A DNA stretch of 64,000 nucleotides from Sphingomonas sp. AR_OL41 (GCF_029911635.1 NZ_JARYTI010000006.1:1-64000); one strand, 5' to 3'. Shown: positions 16,835 to 25,024, counted from the stretch's first letter. Notes: generated by a model not told the origin, from the sequence alone. Program-made: numbers and translations.

Positions 16835-18159
16835 GCGACGGCGCCGCATCCAGGGAAGTTGGGTCCGCCGCCACGCGCGGCGCCTGGCCCTGGTCCGCGA
16901 CCTGGCCGCTGGCGCTGCTCACCCTGATCTCGACGTTCAATTATCTCGATCGCTCGCTGCTGGGACTCGCGCTGCCGGCGATCAAGCACGAGATGGGCGC
17001 CTCGGACACGCTGCTCGGGCTCGCCTCGGGGCTGGCGTTCATCCTGTTCTACTCGGTGCTCGGCATCCCGATCGCCTGGCTTGCCGATCGCTACAACCGC
17101 CGCAACATCATCGCGGCCGGGCTCGCCTTCTGGAGCGTGATGACGGCGCTGACCGGCATCGTCGCCAATATCTGGCAACTCGCGACGGTCAGGCTGCTGA
17201 TGGGCGCAGGCGAGGCGTGTGGCATGGCGCCCTCCAACTCGATCATCGCTGACCTGTTCAAGCCCGAGCGCCGTCCGCTCGCGCTCGCCATCTTCGGCAC
17301 GGCCAGTTCGCTGTCCTATATCGTCTTCTTCCCCATCGCCGGCTGGGTCGCCCAGCATCATGGCTGGCGCGCGATGTTCGTCGCGATGGGCATTCCCGGC
17401 CTCGTACTTTCGCTGCTGCTGATGTTGACCGTGCGCGAGCCGCGGCGCCTGTCCCCTGCCCCGCAACGGCTGGCGATCGCCCGCTCGCTCGGCAACGATC
17501 TGGCGGCGCTGTTCGGCAACCGCTGCTTCACCTGGATCTTTCTCGGCGTCACACTGATGGGCGCCAATGTCTGGGCGGCGGGCGCCTGGACGCCGACCTT
17601 CTTCGTGCGCGTCCACAAGCTCGGCGTGGCCGAAGTCGCCAGCATCATCGGCCCGGCACGCGGCCTGATCGGGCTCGTCGGCATCCTGCTCGGCGGTGCG
17701 CTGATCGACCGCCTGCCGCGCGACCGGATCTTCTGGCGCATCGGCATCCCCGCCATCGCCTGCCTGCTGGCCGGGCCGGCAGAGGCACTGTTCTTGCTCG
17801 GCAACAGCTATGCCGCCTGGGTCGGCGGCTTTGCGCTGAGCAGTTTCTTCTCGCTGATCCACCAGGCACCGATCTTCGCCGCGGTGGTCAACATCGTCGG
17901 TGAACGGCGCCGCGCGCTGGCGATTTCGGTGGTGCTGCTGGGCGCCAGTCTGATCGGAAATGTCGTCGGCCCGAGCATGGTCGGCCTGCTCAACGACCTG
18001 CTCGCCGGCGAGTTTGGCGACAACGCCATCCGCTACTCGCTCCTGCTTGCCGCAATCACGCCGGTGCTGGCCGCGCTTTGTTTCTGGCGCGCCGCCCGGC
18101 TCTACGCCGTATCCTTCGCGCAGGCCGGGGAAGGTAGCATCACGACGGCGACGCCATGA
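16831..18159 (+). CDS. MFS transporter, second
   Basis: The 442-residue protein has about twelve membrane segments and the MFS motif AWLADRYNRRNI, followed by the RLLMGAGEACGMAPSNSIIADLF block of the spinster/anion-symporter group. It is distinct from the transporter at 8901. It overlaps both neighbours by four bases, so it is made with the lyase and the Rieske oxygenase and probably imports their substrate. Confidence 0.9.
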   Translation: MSDGAASREVGSAATRGAWPWSATWPLALLTLISTFNYLDRSLLGLALPAIKHEMGASDTLLGLASGLAFILFYSVLGIPIAWLADRYNRRNIIAAGLAFWSVMTALTGIVANIWQLATVRLLMGAGEACGMAPSNSIIADLFKPERRPLALAIFGTASSLSYIVFFPIAGWVAQHHGWRAMFVAMGIPGLVLSLLLMLTVREPRRLSPAPQRLAIARSLGNDLAALFGNRCFTWIFLGVTLMGANVWAAGAWTPTFFVRVHKLGVAEVASIIGPARGLIGLVGILLGGALIDRLPRDRIFWRIGIPAIACLLAGPAEALFLLGNSYAAWVGGFALSSFFSLIHQAPIFAAVVNIVGERRRALAISVVLLGASLIGNVVGPSMVGLLNDLLAGEFGDNAIRYSLLLAAITPVLAALCFWRAARLYAVSFAQAGEGSITTATP

Positions 18160-19502
18160 CCGTCGACCCGCTATCGTTGATCGACGATCGCATCGCGGAA
18201 GGCGTGTTCCGTGTCGACCGGGCAATCTTCCATGATCCAGCGATATTCGACCTCGAGATGCGCCACATCTTCGAAGCGGGCTGGGTGTTTCTCGGCCTCG
18301 AGGCGCAGGCCTATGACCGCCACGACTTCTTTACCACGACGATCGGGCGCGTTCCCGTCATCGTTATGCGCGATCAAGAAGGCAAGCTTGGCGCGTTCGT
18401 CAATTCCTGCCCGCACAAGGGCGCGCAGATCGCCCAGACGGGACAGGGCCATGCGCGGCTCCATGTCTGCCCCTATCATAGCTGGACCTTCGACAGCGCA
18501 GGACGGAATCGCGGGATCAAATGGCAAAAGGCCGGTTGCTATTCCCAGACCTTCGATGGCCAGAGCCATGACCTCGCGCCCCTGCCCCGCTTCGCGGCCT
18601 ATCGCGGCTTCCTGTTCGGCAGCCTCGTCGCAGATGTCCCCTCGCTGGAGGAGCATCTTGGTGAAGCGGCGCGATTTCTCGATCTGGTCGTCGGCCAGCC
18701 CGAACGCGGCGTCGAACTGGTGCCGGGGAACGTGTCCTTCACCTATGATGCGAACTGGAAACTCCAGCTCGAAAACTGTTCCGACGCCTATCATTTCACC
18801 TCGGCGCACCCGTCCTATGTCAGGATCATGGAGCGACGCCAGCGCGGCGAGGGCGCGACGGCGGTGCGGTCGATCTGGGACGAATCGCGCGCCTGGAGCG
18901 AAACCGCCGAGGGCATCCAGGGCGGCAGCATGAGCTTTGCCCATGGCCATGTGCTGAACTGGGGACGGATCGCGGTATCCGACGCGCACCCCTTGTTCGA
19001 ACGCGCCGAAGCGTTGGCGCGCGAGCATGGCGCGGAAATCCGCGACTGGATGTTCAACATGCGCAACCTGACGATCTTTCCCAATTTGCAGATCGCCGAG
19101 AACGCGTCGAGCCAGTTGCGCGTGATTCAGCCGATCTCGGCCGGGCGAACGCTGATGCGGACATGGTGCATCGCACCGCGCGGTGAGAGCGCGGCGGCGC
19201 GTCGCCAGCGCATCCGCCAATATGAGGACTTCTTCAATCCGTCGGGCATGGCGACCCCCGACGACACCGTTGCCTATGAAAGCTGCCAGCGTGGTTTTTC
19301 CGGCCGTGTAGAACCGTGGCTGCAAGGCTATGCGCGCGGCATGACCGCGAGCCAGCCAGGCGGCAACGCGCTCTCCAATGCGGCGCGGGCGACGCCGGAA
19401 AGGAGCGTCCTCGCGGATTCGCAACTCTGCGACGAAACGCTGTACCATAGCTATTATCGCGAATGGACGCGTCGGATGCAGCGGGCGGGCGACCGGCCGT
19501 GA
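18156..19502 (+). CDS. Rieske aromatic-ring-hydroxylating oxygenase, alpha subunit
   Basis: The 448-residue protein carries a Rieske [2Fe-2S] site (C85-P-H87 and C105-x2-H108 in CPYHSW) and the mononuclear iron site with bridging D210, H213 and H218 in NCSDAYHFTSAH. The overall pattern is closest to benzoate/anthranilate-type dioxygenases. It would dihydroxylate or demethylate an aromatic acid. No ferredoxin or reductase gene is present in the window, so electrons must come from proteins encoded elsewhere. It overlaps the downstream beta subunit (GTGA). Confidence 0.93.
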   Translation: MTVDPLSLIDDRIAEGVFRVDRAIFHDPAIFDLEMRHIFEAGWVFLGLEAQAYDRHDFFTTTIGRVPVIVMRDQEGKLGAFVNSCPHKGAQIAQTGQGHARLHVCPYHSWTFDSAGRNRGIKWQKAGCYSQTFDGQSHDLAPLPRFAAYRGFLFGSLVADVPSLEEHLGEAARFLDLVVGQPERGVELVPGNVSFTYDANWKLQLENCSDAYHFTSAHPSYVRIMERRQRGEGATAVRSIWDESRAWSETAEGIQGGSMSFAHGHVLNWGRIAVSDAHPLFERAEALAREHGAEIRDWMFNMRNLTIFPNLQIAENASSQLRVIQPISAGRTLMRTWCIAPRGESAAARRQRIRQYEDFFNPSGMATPDDTVAYESCQRGFSGRVEPWLQGYARGMTASQPGGNALSNAARATPERSVLADSQLCDETLYHSYYREWTRRMQRAGDRP

Positions 19503-19999
19503 CCGCGACACTCGATCGCGCCGGCGCGGAGGAGCTGCTCTTTGTCGAAGCGGCGTGCCTCGATCGCGGCGCATGGCAGGACTGGCTCGACCTCTATGCC
19601 GAGGATGCGCGGTTCTGGATGCCCGCCTGGCGCGACGAAATGACTCCGACATCCGATCCGGATCGCGAACTTTCGCTAATCTATTATGACAGCCGCGCCG
19701 GTCTGGCTGACCGGGTATTCCGGGCGACCTCGGGGCAATCGGTGGCGTCCCTGCCCCGACCACGCTGCGTCCATTGCATCAGCAATGTCCTGATCACGGC
19801 AAGCGAACCGGGCAAGGTCACCGTCGCGTCGAATTTCATCGTCCACCTCCACGACGTCCGCGCCGCGCGCAGCCACAGCTTCTTCGGGCGCTACGATCAC
19901 GAGCTGCGCCGAAGCGACGGTCGCTGGCTGATCGCCGCCAAGACAATCCTGCTGCTCAACGACACGATCCCGACGGTCGTGGATTTCTATTCGGTCTGA
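19499..19999 (+). CDS. Rieske oxygenase, beta subunit
   Basis: The 166-residue protein has the NTF2-like beta-subunit fold. EAACLDRGAWQDWLDLYAEDARFWMPAW is followed by YYDSRAGLADRVFRATSG and CVHCISNVLI, which parallel benzoate-dioxygenase BenB. It is structural, completing an alpha3beta3 complex. The GTG at 19499 overlaps the alpha-subunit stop and was preferred to an upstream ATG lying inside the alpha gene. Confidence 0.92.
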   Translation: MTATLDRAGAEELLFVEAACLDRGAWQDWLDLYAEDARFWMPAWRDEMTPTSDPDRELSLIYYDSRAGLADRVFRATSGQSVASLPRPRCVHCISNVLITASEPGKVTVASNFIVHLHDVRAARSHSFFGRYDHELRRSDGRWLIAAKTILLLNDTIPTVVDFYSV

Positions 20000-20022
20000 C
20001 GCCGCAGCCCCCGGAGCATACC

Positions 20023-20988
20023 ATGAAGGAAATCGTTATCGTCGGCGCCGGGGCGATGGGCTGCCTGTTCGCCGCCCGGATCGCAGAAGCGGGCGTTTCG
20101 GTGACGCTTGTCGATGTCGATCGCAAACGCATCGACCTGCTCAACGCGGATGGCATCGGCCTCAGCGATGCCAAGGGGCGTCGGCGCGTTCGCGTCCCGG
20201 TTCGTCAGGCGGCGGATCTCGCGCTCCGTCCCGATCTGGTGGTGCTGTTTGTCAAGGCGATCCACAGTCGTGCCGCCATCGCGTCGGTCGCGGATCTCGC
20301 GGCGAGCGGCTGCTTCGCGCTGACCTTGCAGAACGGGCTGGGCAATGCCGAACTGCTTGCCGAGACCTTTGGCGAAGACCGCACGCTGCTCGGCGTGACG
20401 GATCAGCCGGCCGACCTGCACGGGCCGACCGACGTCAGCGTTCCGGGCGAAGGGCGAGTCTGGCTGGGGAGCCTCGTCGGAGACCTGGGCGCGGGTCCCC
20501 GAACCGCCTCTGCGCTGCTCAACCTCGCCGGCTTCGATGCCCGGGTTGTTGCCGATGCGCAGGCCGCTGTGTGGGAAAAGGCCGCGTTCAACGCCGCGCT
20601 CAATGCCACCGCGATGATCGCGGGGGCGACGGTCGGTCAGCTCGACACCGTCGAGGGACGCCGGATCGCCGCCGCGGTCGTCGATGAAGCAGTGCTTGTG
20701 GCACGCGCCAGTGGCATTGCCGTCGACCCGGCCGCGATTGCCGCGAAGATCGATTTCGCGCTCGCCAACCATCGCGGTCACAAGGCGTCGATGCTGCAGG
20801 ACCGACTGGCCGGCAGGCCCACCGAGATCGACGCGATCAATGGCGCGATCGCGGCGAAGGCTGCCGCATTCGGCCTCGACGCGCCGGTCAACGCCACGCT
20901 CGCAGATCTCGTCCGGCTGATCGGCGCCGTCGAAAACACGCCTGGCGAGGCGCTGGACGCAGCCGCACAGGCAGTCGCGCAAGAGTAA
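20023..20988 (+). CDS. Ketopantoate-reductase-like (ApbA/PanE) oxidoreductase
   Basis: The 321-residue protein has an N-terminal NADP Rossmann fold (IVGAGAMGCLFAARIAEAG), the ALTLQNGLGNAE block and a helical C-terminal ApbA domain (WEKAAFNAALNATAMIAGATVGQL). The family reduces 2-oxo acids to 2-hydroxy acids. As last gene of an oxygenase operon it more likely handles a catabolic keto acid than pantothenate synthesis. The ATG at 20023 has GGAG eight bases upstream. Confidence 0.85.
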   Translation: MKEIVIVGAGAMGCLFAARIAEAGVSVTLVDVDRKRIDLLNADGIGLSDAKGRRRVRVPVRQAADLALRPDLVVLFVKAIHSRAAIASVADLAASGCFALTLQNGLGNAELLAETFGEDRTLLGVTDQPADLHGPTDVSVPGEGRVWLGSLVGDLGAGPRTASALLNLAGFDARVVADAQAAVWEKAAFNAALNATAMIAGATVGQLDTVEGRRIAAAVVDEAVLVARASGIAVDPAAIAAKIDFALANHRGHKASMLQDRLAGRPTEIDAINGAIAAKAAAFGLDAPVNATLADLVRLIGAVENTPGEALDAAAQAVAQE

Positions 20989-21000
20989 GCGACACCCGGC

Positions 21001-21017
21001 TAGGCAAAATTTGCCTA
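21001..21017. promoter_or_regulatory. Perfect 17-bp palindrome TAGGCAAA-A-TTTGCCTA
   Basis: Eight-bp arms with a single-base centre lie 12 bp after the reductase stop and 148 bp before the sugar-phosphate isomerase gene. Its symmetry and AT-rich core fit a repressor operator better than a terminator, because a one-base loop cannot form without opening the stem. A further inverted pair, GTTACC/GGTAAC, follows at about 21019 and 21054. Confidence 0.45.
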
Positions 21018-21164
21018 TGTTACCCGTACCAGGCGCCGCGCCGCCTATGATGGTAACCATGAGGAGCCCTCGCCGACCCATCCTGCAACGAAATGCGTTG
21101 AGTTGAGCGTGCCGTTGACGGCCCGCGACGCGCGCCACCCGGCCTTTGACTGGGAGCATCTCCA

Positions 21165-22157
21165 GTGAATGCGCTAACGGCCATCACCCCGGCGGCACCG
21201 GATCTCGCAAGCGCTTGGTTCAGCGATGTCATCGCAGCCGAACGCGACGCCTTGTCGCGCTTCCTTTGCGCGACGCCTGCAAACATTACCGACATCGTCG
21301 CACTGATCGCGCGCCAGCAGCGCCCGATCGTGCTGCTCGGCGTCGGCAAGTCCGGCCATATCGCGGCCAAGCTCGCCGCGACCTTTTCCAGCCTTGGTAC
21401 CCCTGCGCTGTTCGTCAACGCGGCTGAGGCGGCGCATGGCGATCTCGGCGCGGTCCAGTCGGGCAATGTCGTCGTCATACTGTCGAACAGCGGCGCGACC
21501 GATGAGATTGTCCGGATCCTGCCGCTGCTCAAGGCGCGCGCCTGCCCGCTGCTGGGCATCATTGGGCGCGCGGATTCGCCGCTGGCACGCGCGGTCGATC
21601 ATCTCATCGCCGCCGAAGTCGCCTGCGAGGCCGATCATATCGGCATGGCCCCCACCGCCAGTACCACGTTGCACCTGGCGATTGGCGATGCCCTCGCGGT
21701 GGCGGTCAGTCGCGCGCGCGGTTTCACCCGGGAAGATTTCCTGCGCCATCATCCCGCAGGTTTGCTCGGTCGCCAGATGATCCCTGTCGCGAGCCTGATG
21801 CGGCGGGGCAGCGATCTCCCGACCGTCGCCCCCTCCGCATCGATGGCCGACCTGCTTGGCGTGATGTCGGCGAAGCGGATGGGAGCGGCCTGCGTGATCG
21901 ACGCCGACCATCATCTGCTCGGCCTGATCGTCGACGGCGACGTGCGCCGCCACATCCAGGCACGCTGCGACGTCTACGCCATGACCGCCGACGCGATCAT
22001 GCACACCAGTCCGCATGTCGTGCGCCCCGACGTGACGATCGGCGATGTCCTATTGATGCGCAGCACCGTCTCGGGCGGCCTGCTGGTCCTCCCGGTGGTC
22101 GCTGACGACGGGCGACTGCTGGGCATGCTCCACCCCAACGACCTGATGCAGGGCTGA
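21165..22157 (+). CDS. KpsF/GutQ/KdsD-family sugar-phosphate isomerase
   Basis: The 330-residue protein matches arabinose-5-phosphate isomerases. The SIS domain has GVGKSGHIAAKLAATFSSLG, NAAEAAHGDLGAV and SNSGATDEI, then the RHHPAGLLGR link and two CBS repeats (SMADLLGVMSAKRMGAACVID and after). It should convert ribulose-5-phosphate to arabinose-5-phosphate, the precursor for Kdo. The start is GTG at 21165 with GGAG upstream. It is three bases before a cytidylyltransferase and close to kdsA, so a dedicated ulosonic-acid route is likely rather than housekeeping lipopolysaccharide supply. Confidence 0.87.
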   Translation: MNALTAITPAAPDLASAWFSDVIAAERDALSRFLCATPANITDIVALIARQQRPIVLLGVGKSGHIAAKLAATFSSLGTPALFVNAAEAAHGDLGAVQSGNVVVILSNSGATDEIVRILPLLKARACPLLGIIGRADSPLARAVDHLIAAEVACEADHIGMAPTASTTLHLAIGDALAVAVSRARGFTREDFLRHHPAGLLGRQMIPVASLMRRGSDLPTVAPSASMADLLGVMSAKRMGAACVIDADHHLLGLIVDGDVRRHIQARCDVYAMTADAIMHTSPHVVRPDVTIGDVLLMRSTVSGGLLVLPVVADDGRLLGMLHPNDLMQG

Positions 22158-22160
22158 GCC

Positions 22161-23471
22161 ATGAAAATCATCGCCTTCATTCCCGCCAAGGGTCACAGCG
22201 AACGCGTTCGCGACAAGAATCTGTCGATCCTCGACGGCGAATATCTGTTCAAGCGCAAACTGCGCCAGGCGCTCGACTGCCCGGCCATCACTGAAGTCTG
22301 CCTCGACACCGAGTCCGATGCGCTGGCCGATCTGGCGAGCGACCTGCCGATAACCCGCCTCGTTCGGCCGGAAGCACTCGCCAGCAATGCCACCGACGGG
22401 CATGAGATGTTCGCCTGGGAATGCAGCCAGCGTCCCGATGCCGATCTCTGGATCCAGATCCTGTGTACCGCGCCGTTCGTTTCCGCGGCCACGATCTCGC
22501 GCGCAATCGACGCGTTGCTGGCCGACCCCGACGCCGACAGCCTCGTCGCGGTGTCGCGCGCCAAGCAATATTGCTGGGACAGCGACGTGCCGGCTTATGG
22601 TGCCGGCCGCATTCCCAACAGTGTCGACCTGCCGGCGACGGTGATCGAGGCGATGAGCCTGTATATCGTGCGACGCCCGACATCAGGCGAAACGCCGACG
22701 CGCCGGTTCGGCACGCGACCGATATTGTTCGAGCTCGATCCGCTCGAGCAGATCGACATCAATCACGGCGCGGACCTGGTAATCGCGGAAACCGTCGCGG
22801 CCGGCCAACGCGCCGCCGAGGTCACGCGCTTCCGCGCGATGTTGCCGCATTTGTCGTCGACCGTGCTGGCCGACATCTGCAAGGAAAAGGGCATGGTCGC
22901 GGTCCTGCCGCCAAACCTGCGCCCGACCAGCGGCGGAAAACTGCTTGGCCGAGCCAAGACGCTCGAGCTTGGCGCGCTTGCACCGGACGACACAGCCGAC
23001 GCGTGGAAGGGTATCTACGGCGCGCTCGAATCCTACAAATTCGTCCGCCCCGGCGATGTCATCATGGTGGCGACCGACGTGCCTGAACGCGCCTATTTCG
23101 GCGACCTCAACGCCAATCTCGCGATCCGCTCAGGCGCAATTGGCGCCGTGATCGACGGCACGACGCGCGACACGGCCGACGTCCGTGCGCTCGGCTTTCC
23201 GGTCTATGCCCGCGCCACCCACTGCAACGACATCAAATATGACGGCACGCTGCGCGCCATGAACCGTCCCGTCACCATGGGCGGTGTGCCGGTGCACAAT
23301 GACGATATCGTGTTCGCCGACGAGGACGGCGTGATCGTCATCCCCCGTGCGCGCTGGGACGAAATCGAGGCAGCCGCGTGGGAGGTGATGCGCAACGAGG
23401 CGCGCATCCGCATGTACGCGGCAAGCGGCCGCGACATCCACGAGATACTCGCCGAATGCGGGACGTTCTGA
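22161..23471 (+). CDS. Acylneuraminate-type cytidylyltransferase fused to RraA/aldolase-like domain
   Basis: Residues 1 to about 225 look like a NeuA-type CMP-sugar transferase: FIPAKGHSERVRDKNLSILDG, then TEVCLDTES, and LDPLEQIDINHGADL near the end. Residues from about 228 to 436 match the RraA family, which includes class II pyruvate aldolases (HMG/CHA aldolase). It has FGDLNANLAIRSGAIGAVIDG followed by TTRD (the Arg-Asp active-site pair) and the ADEDGVIVIPRARW end. CMP activation is expected for the first half. Whether the second half is catalytic or regulatory is open. The gene lies between isomerase and KdsA genes on one transcript. Confidence 0.85.
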   Translation: MKIIAFIPAKGHSERVRDKNLSILDGEYLFKRKLRQALDCPAITEVCLDTESDALADLASDLPITRLVRPEALASNATDGHEMFAWECSQRPDADLWIQILCTAPFVSAATISRAIDALLADPDADSLVAVSRAKQYCWDSDVPAYGAGRIPNSVDLPATVIEAMSLYIVRRPTSGETPTRRFGTRPILFELDPLEQIDINHGADLVIAETVAAGQRAAEVTRFRAMLPHLSSTVLADICKEKGMVAVLPPNLRPTSGGKLLGRAKTLELGALAPDDTADAWKGIYGALESYKFVRPGDVIMVATDVPERAYFGDLNANLAIRSGAIGAVIDGTTRDTADVRALGFPVYARATHCNDIKYDGTLRAMNRPVTMGGVPVHNDDIVFADEDGVIVIPRARWDEIEAAAWEVMRNEARIRMYAASGRDIHEILAECGTF

Positions 23472-23483
23472 GGACATGAAACG

Positions 23484-24302
23484 ATGAAGACCGTCACCGT
23501 CGGCCCGTTGGAGATCGCCAACGACAGGCCCTTCGTCCTGATCGCCGGGCCCTGCGCGATGGAAAGCCGCGCGCATGCGCTCGACATGGCGGCCGCCCTG
23601 ACCGAGATTTGCGGCGGGCTGGGCCTTGGCCTGATCTTCAAATCATCGTTCGACAAAGGCAATCGTACCTCGATCGGGTCGCAGCGCGGGATCGGGCTCG
23701 ACAACGCGCTGGCCGTGTTCGCCGAGATCCGCGAAACCTTTGGCTGCCCGGTGATCACCGACGTGCACGAGGCCAGCCAGTGTGCCCCCGTCGCGGAGGC
23801 CGTCGATGTGCTCCAGATTCCCGCCTTCCTCTGCCGCCAGACAGACCTGCTCGTCGCCGCCGCCGCCACCGGGCGTGCGATCAACGTCAAGAAGGGCCAG
23901 TTCCTCGCCCCCTGGGACATGAAGAACGTCCTGGCCAAGCTCGTCGCCAGCGGCAACGAAAGCGTGATGCTGTGCGAACGCGGCGCCAGCTTCGGCTACA
24001 ACACGCTGGTCAGCGACATGCGTTCGCTACCCATCATGGCGGAAACGGGCTGCCCGGTCGTGTTCGACGCAACCCATTCGGTGCAGCAGCCCGGTGGCGA
24101 GGGGGAGCGTTCCGGCGGGCAGCGCGAATTCGTGCCCGTGCTGGCGCGCGCGGCGGTCGCGGTGGGCGTGGCGGCGGTATTCATCGAGACGCACGAAAAG
24201 CCCGAGACCGCACCGAGCGATGGACCGAATATGGTCCCGCTGAAGGAGATGCCCGCGCTGCTCGCCCGGCTCCAGGCCTTCGACCGGCTTGCCAAGAGCT
24301 GA
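23484..24302 (+). CDS. kdsA: 3-deoxy-8-phosphooctulonate synthase (metal-type KdsA)
   Basis: The 272-residue enzyme aligns along the whole length of Kds[65 protein letters not shown] and [19 protein letters not shown]24, H198, E235 and D246 occupy the four metal-ligand positions of the metal-dependent class. It condenses phosphoenolpyruvate with arabinose-5-phosphate to Kdo-8-phosphate. No KdsC-type phosphatase follows, although the truncated minus-strand gene next door may have been a phosphatase. This may be a second, specialised KdsA. Confidence 0.93.
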   Translation: MKTVTVGPLEIANDRPFVLIAGPCAMESRAHALDMAAALTEICGGLGLGLIFKSSFDKGNRTSIGSQRGIGLDNALAVFAEIRETFGCPVITDVHEASQCAPVAEAVDVLQIPAFLCRQTDLLVAAAATGRAINVKKGQFLAPWDMKNVLAKLVASGNESVMLCERGASFGYNTLVSDMRSLPIMAETGCPVVFDATHSVQQPGGEGERSGGQREFVPVLARAAVAVGVAAVFIETHEKPETAPSDGPNMVPLKEMPALLARLQAFDRLAKS

Positions 24303-24304
24303 TT

Positions 24305-24418
24305 TCAGCTACCGAACGCGCCTCGCACCTCGTCCCAGATTTCGGCGTTCTGCGCGAGGATGATGGCCCCGCTCGGGTCCGCCGGCCGGTAGGGCGTGCC
24401 GTCATACCGCGCGGCCAC
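24305..24418 (-). pseudogene. Host gene 3' fragment cut by the prophage (perhaps inositol-monophosphatase family)
   Basis: The last 37 codons of a minus-strand gene are visible, ending with TGA at 24305-24307 and running without interruption to base 24418, exactly where the prophage terminus begins. The peptide (RYDGTPYRPADPSGAIILAQ, then NAEIWDEVRGAFGS) resembles the C-terminus of inositol-monophosphatase/CysQ-type phosphatases, with a dG-x-P loop, an Ala-rich strand and a final helix. That family call is tentative. The 5' part should lie beyond the right end of the prophage, outside this window. Confidence 0.5.
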
Positions 24419-24427
24419 TGTTAGGAG

Positions 24428-24445
24428 ACAGGACGTTCTGGAGTG
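24428..24445 (+). repeat. Left-end transposase-binding-like repeat L1
   Basis: ACAGGACGTTCTGGAGTG begins nine bases inside the prophage terminus. It matches the repeat at 24576 in 16 of 18 positions. In Mu the transposase binds several such 22-bp end repeats. Confidence 0.6.
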
Positions 24446-24575
24446 CCGGGATAAAACGGGCCTTCGCGGGATATCGTGGGACGAATGGCGGTTTTCCGGC
24501 CGTTTCGGCGGGGTGGGCCAAAAAATTGGCGTTTCGTGCTGTGTCTAGAGTCGGTCGCGATTTAGACAGGGTGGG

Positions 24576-24593
24576 ACAGGACCTGCTGGAGTG
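24576..24593 (+). repeat. Left-end transposase-binding-like repeat L2
   Basis: ACAGGACCTGCTGGAGTG is in the same orientation as L1 and 148 bp further in. The arrangement resembles the separated L1/L2 sites of Mu. No third copy was seen by eye. Confidence 0.6.
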
Positions 24594-24643
24594 GGCGCGG
24601 CGCGGCGTCGATTTAGGTGGCCGGCGCCTTAGAGCCTCTAAAT

Positions 24644-24657
24644 GGCGCAAGAGCGCC
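24644..24657. terminator. Short GGCGC-AAGA-GCGCC hairpin
   Basis: A 5-bp GC stem with a 4-base loop lies in the gene-free stretch 24419-24828. It could end leftward transcripts of the lysogeny block before they reach the prophage terminus. No T-run is present on either strand, so the evidence is weak. Confidence 0.3.
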
Positions 24658-24714
24658 GTTTGAAAGGCCTCTTAGAGGGTGATGAGCCGGCGGTGGCGCT
24701 GTTTGGGGCGCTGG

Positions 24715-24840
24715 AAGTGGGACCTTGATGGGTCCCACTTCTGTCTTGGGGTCCCACTTCGGCAAAAATGGCGGAAATGCTTGGTTTGCGCGCCCCGTGG
24801 CGCTCGGCGCGGGCCAAACTGGCGCGATTTAAGTGGGACC
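24715..24840. repeat. Four copies of AAGTGGGACC in mixed orientation
   Basis: Direct copies are at 24715-24724 and 24831-24840; inverted copies are at 24731-24740 and 24750-24759. The first pair forms a 10-bp stem with a 6-base loop. The last copy overlaps the final codons and stop of the minus-strand gene at 24829. Alternative pairings would give mutually exclusive hairpins. The rest of 24419-24828 holds only the end repeats and the short hairpin at 24644. Confidence 0.6.
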
Positions 24841-25023
24841 GTTTTCCTTGCCGACACCTCGGCGCCGGTCGAGCTCGGCGAGGGCGACCTCGTCAACGGC
24901 GCTCGGTGGGGTGGCCGCTTGGGTGACGCGATCGCACCAGCTTTGCAGCATCTCGTCGTCATAATTGCCAAAGCGACCGGCCCACAGCCCCTGTTTGTAT
25001 TCGGTGAGCACATCGTCGGCCAT
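24829..25023 (-). CDS. Small prophage protein, function unknown
   Basis: The frame encodes 64 residues with an acidic, Trp-containing N-terminal half (LTEYKQGLWAGRFGNYDDEMLQSWCDRVTQ) and a basic end. I do not recognise a family. It is the distal gene of a minus-strand block running from the repressor, and its start lies two bases past the stop of the gene at 25025. Good codon use and tight spacing support it being real. Confidence 0.6.
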   Translation of the reverse strand: MADDVLTEYKQGLWAGRFGNYDDEMLQSWCDRVTQAATPPSAVDEVALAELDRRRGVGKENGPT

Positions 25024-25024
25024 G

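Noticed and set aside
16729..18225. Long minus-strand frame opposite the second MFS gene
   Set aside because: It encodes a low-complexity Arg/Gln/Asp-rich peptide with no domain; the plus strand encodes a clear membrane transporter.
24402..24650. Minus-strand frame across the prophage left end
   Set aside because: It spans the host-phage junction and both end repeats and has an improbable basic composition.
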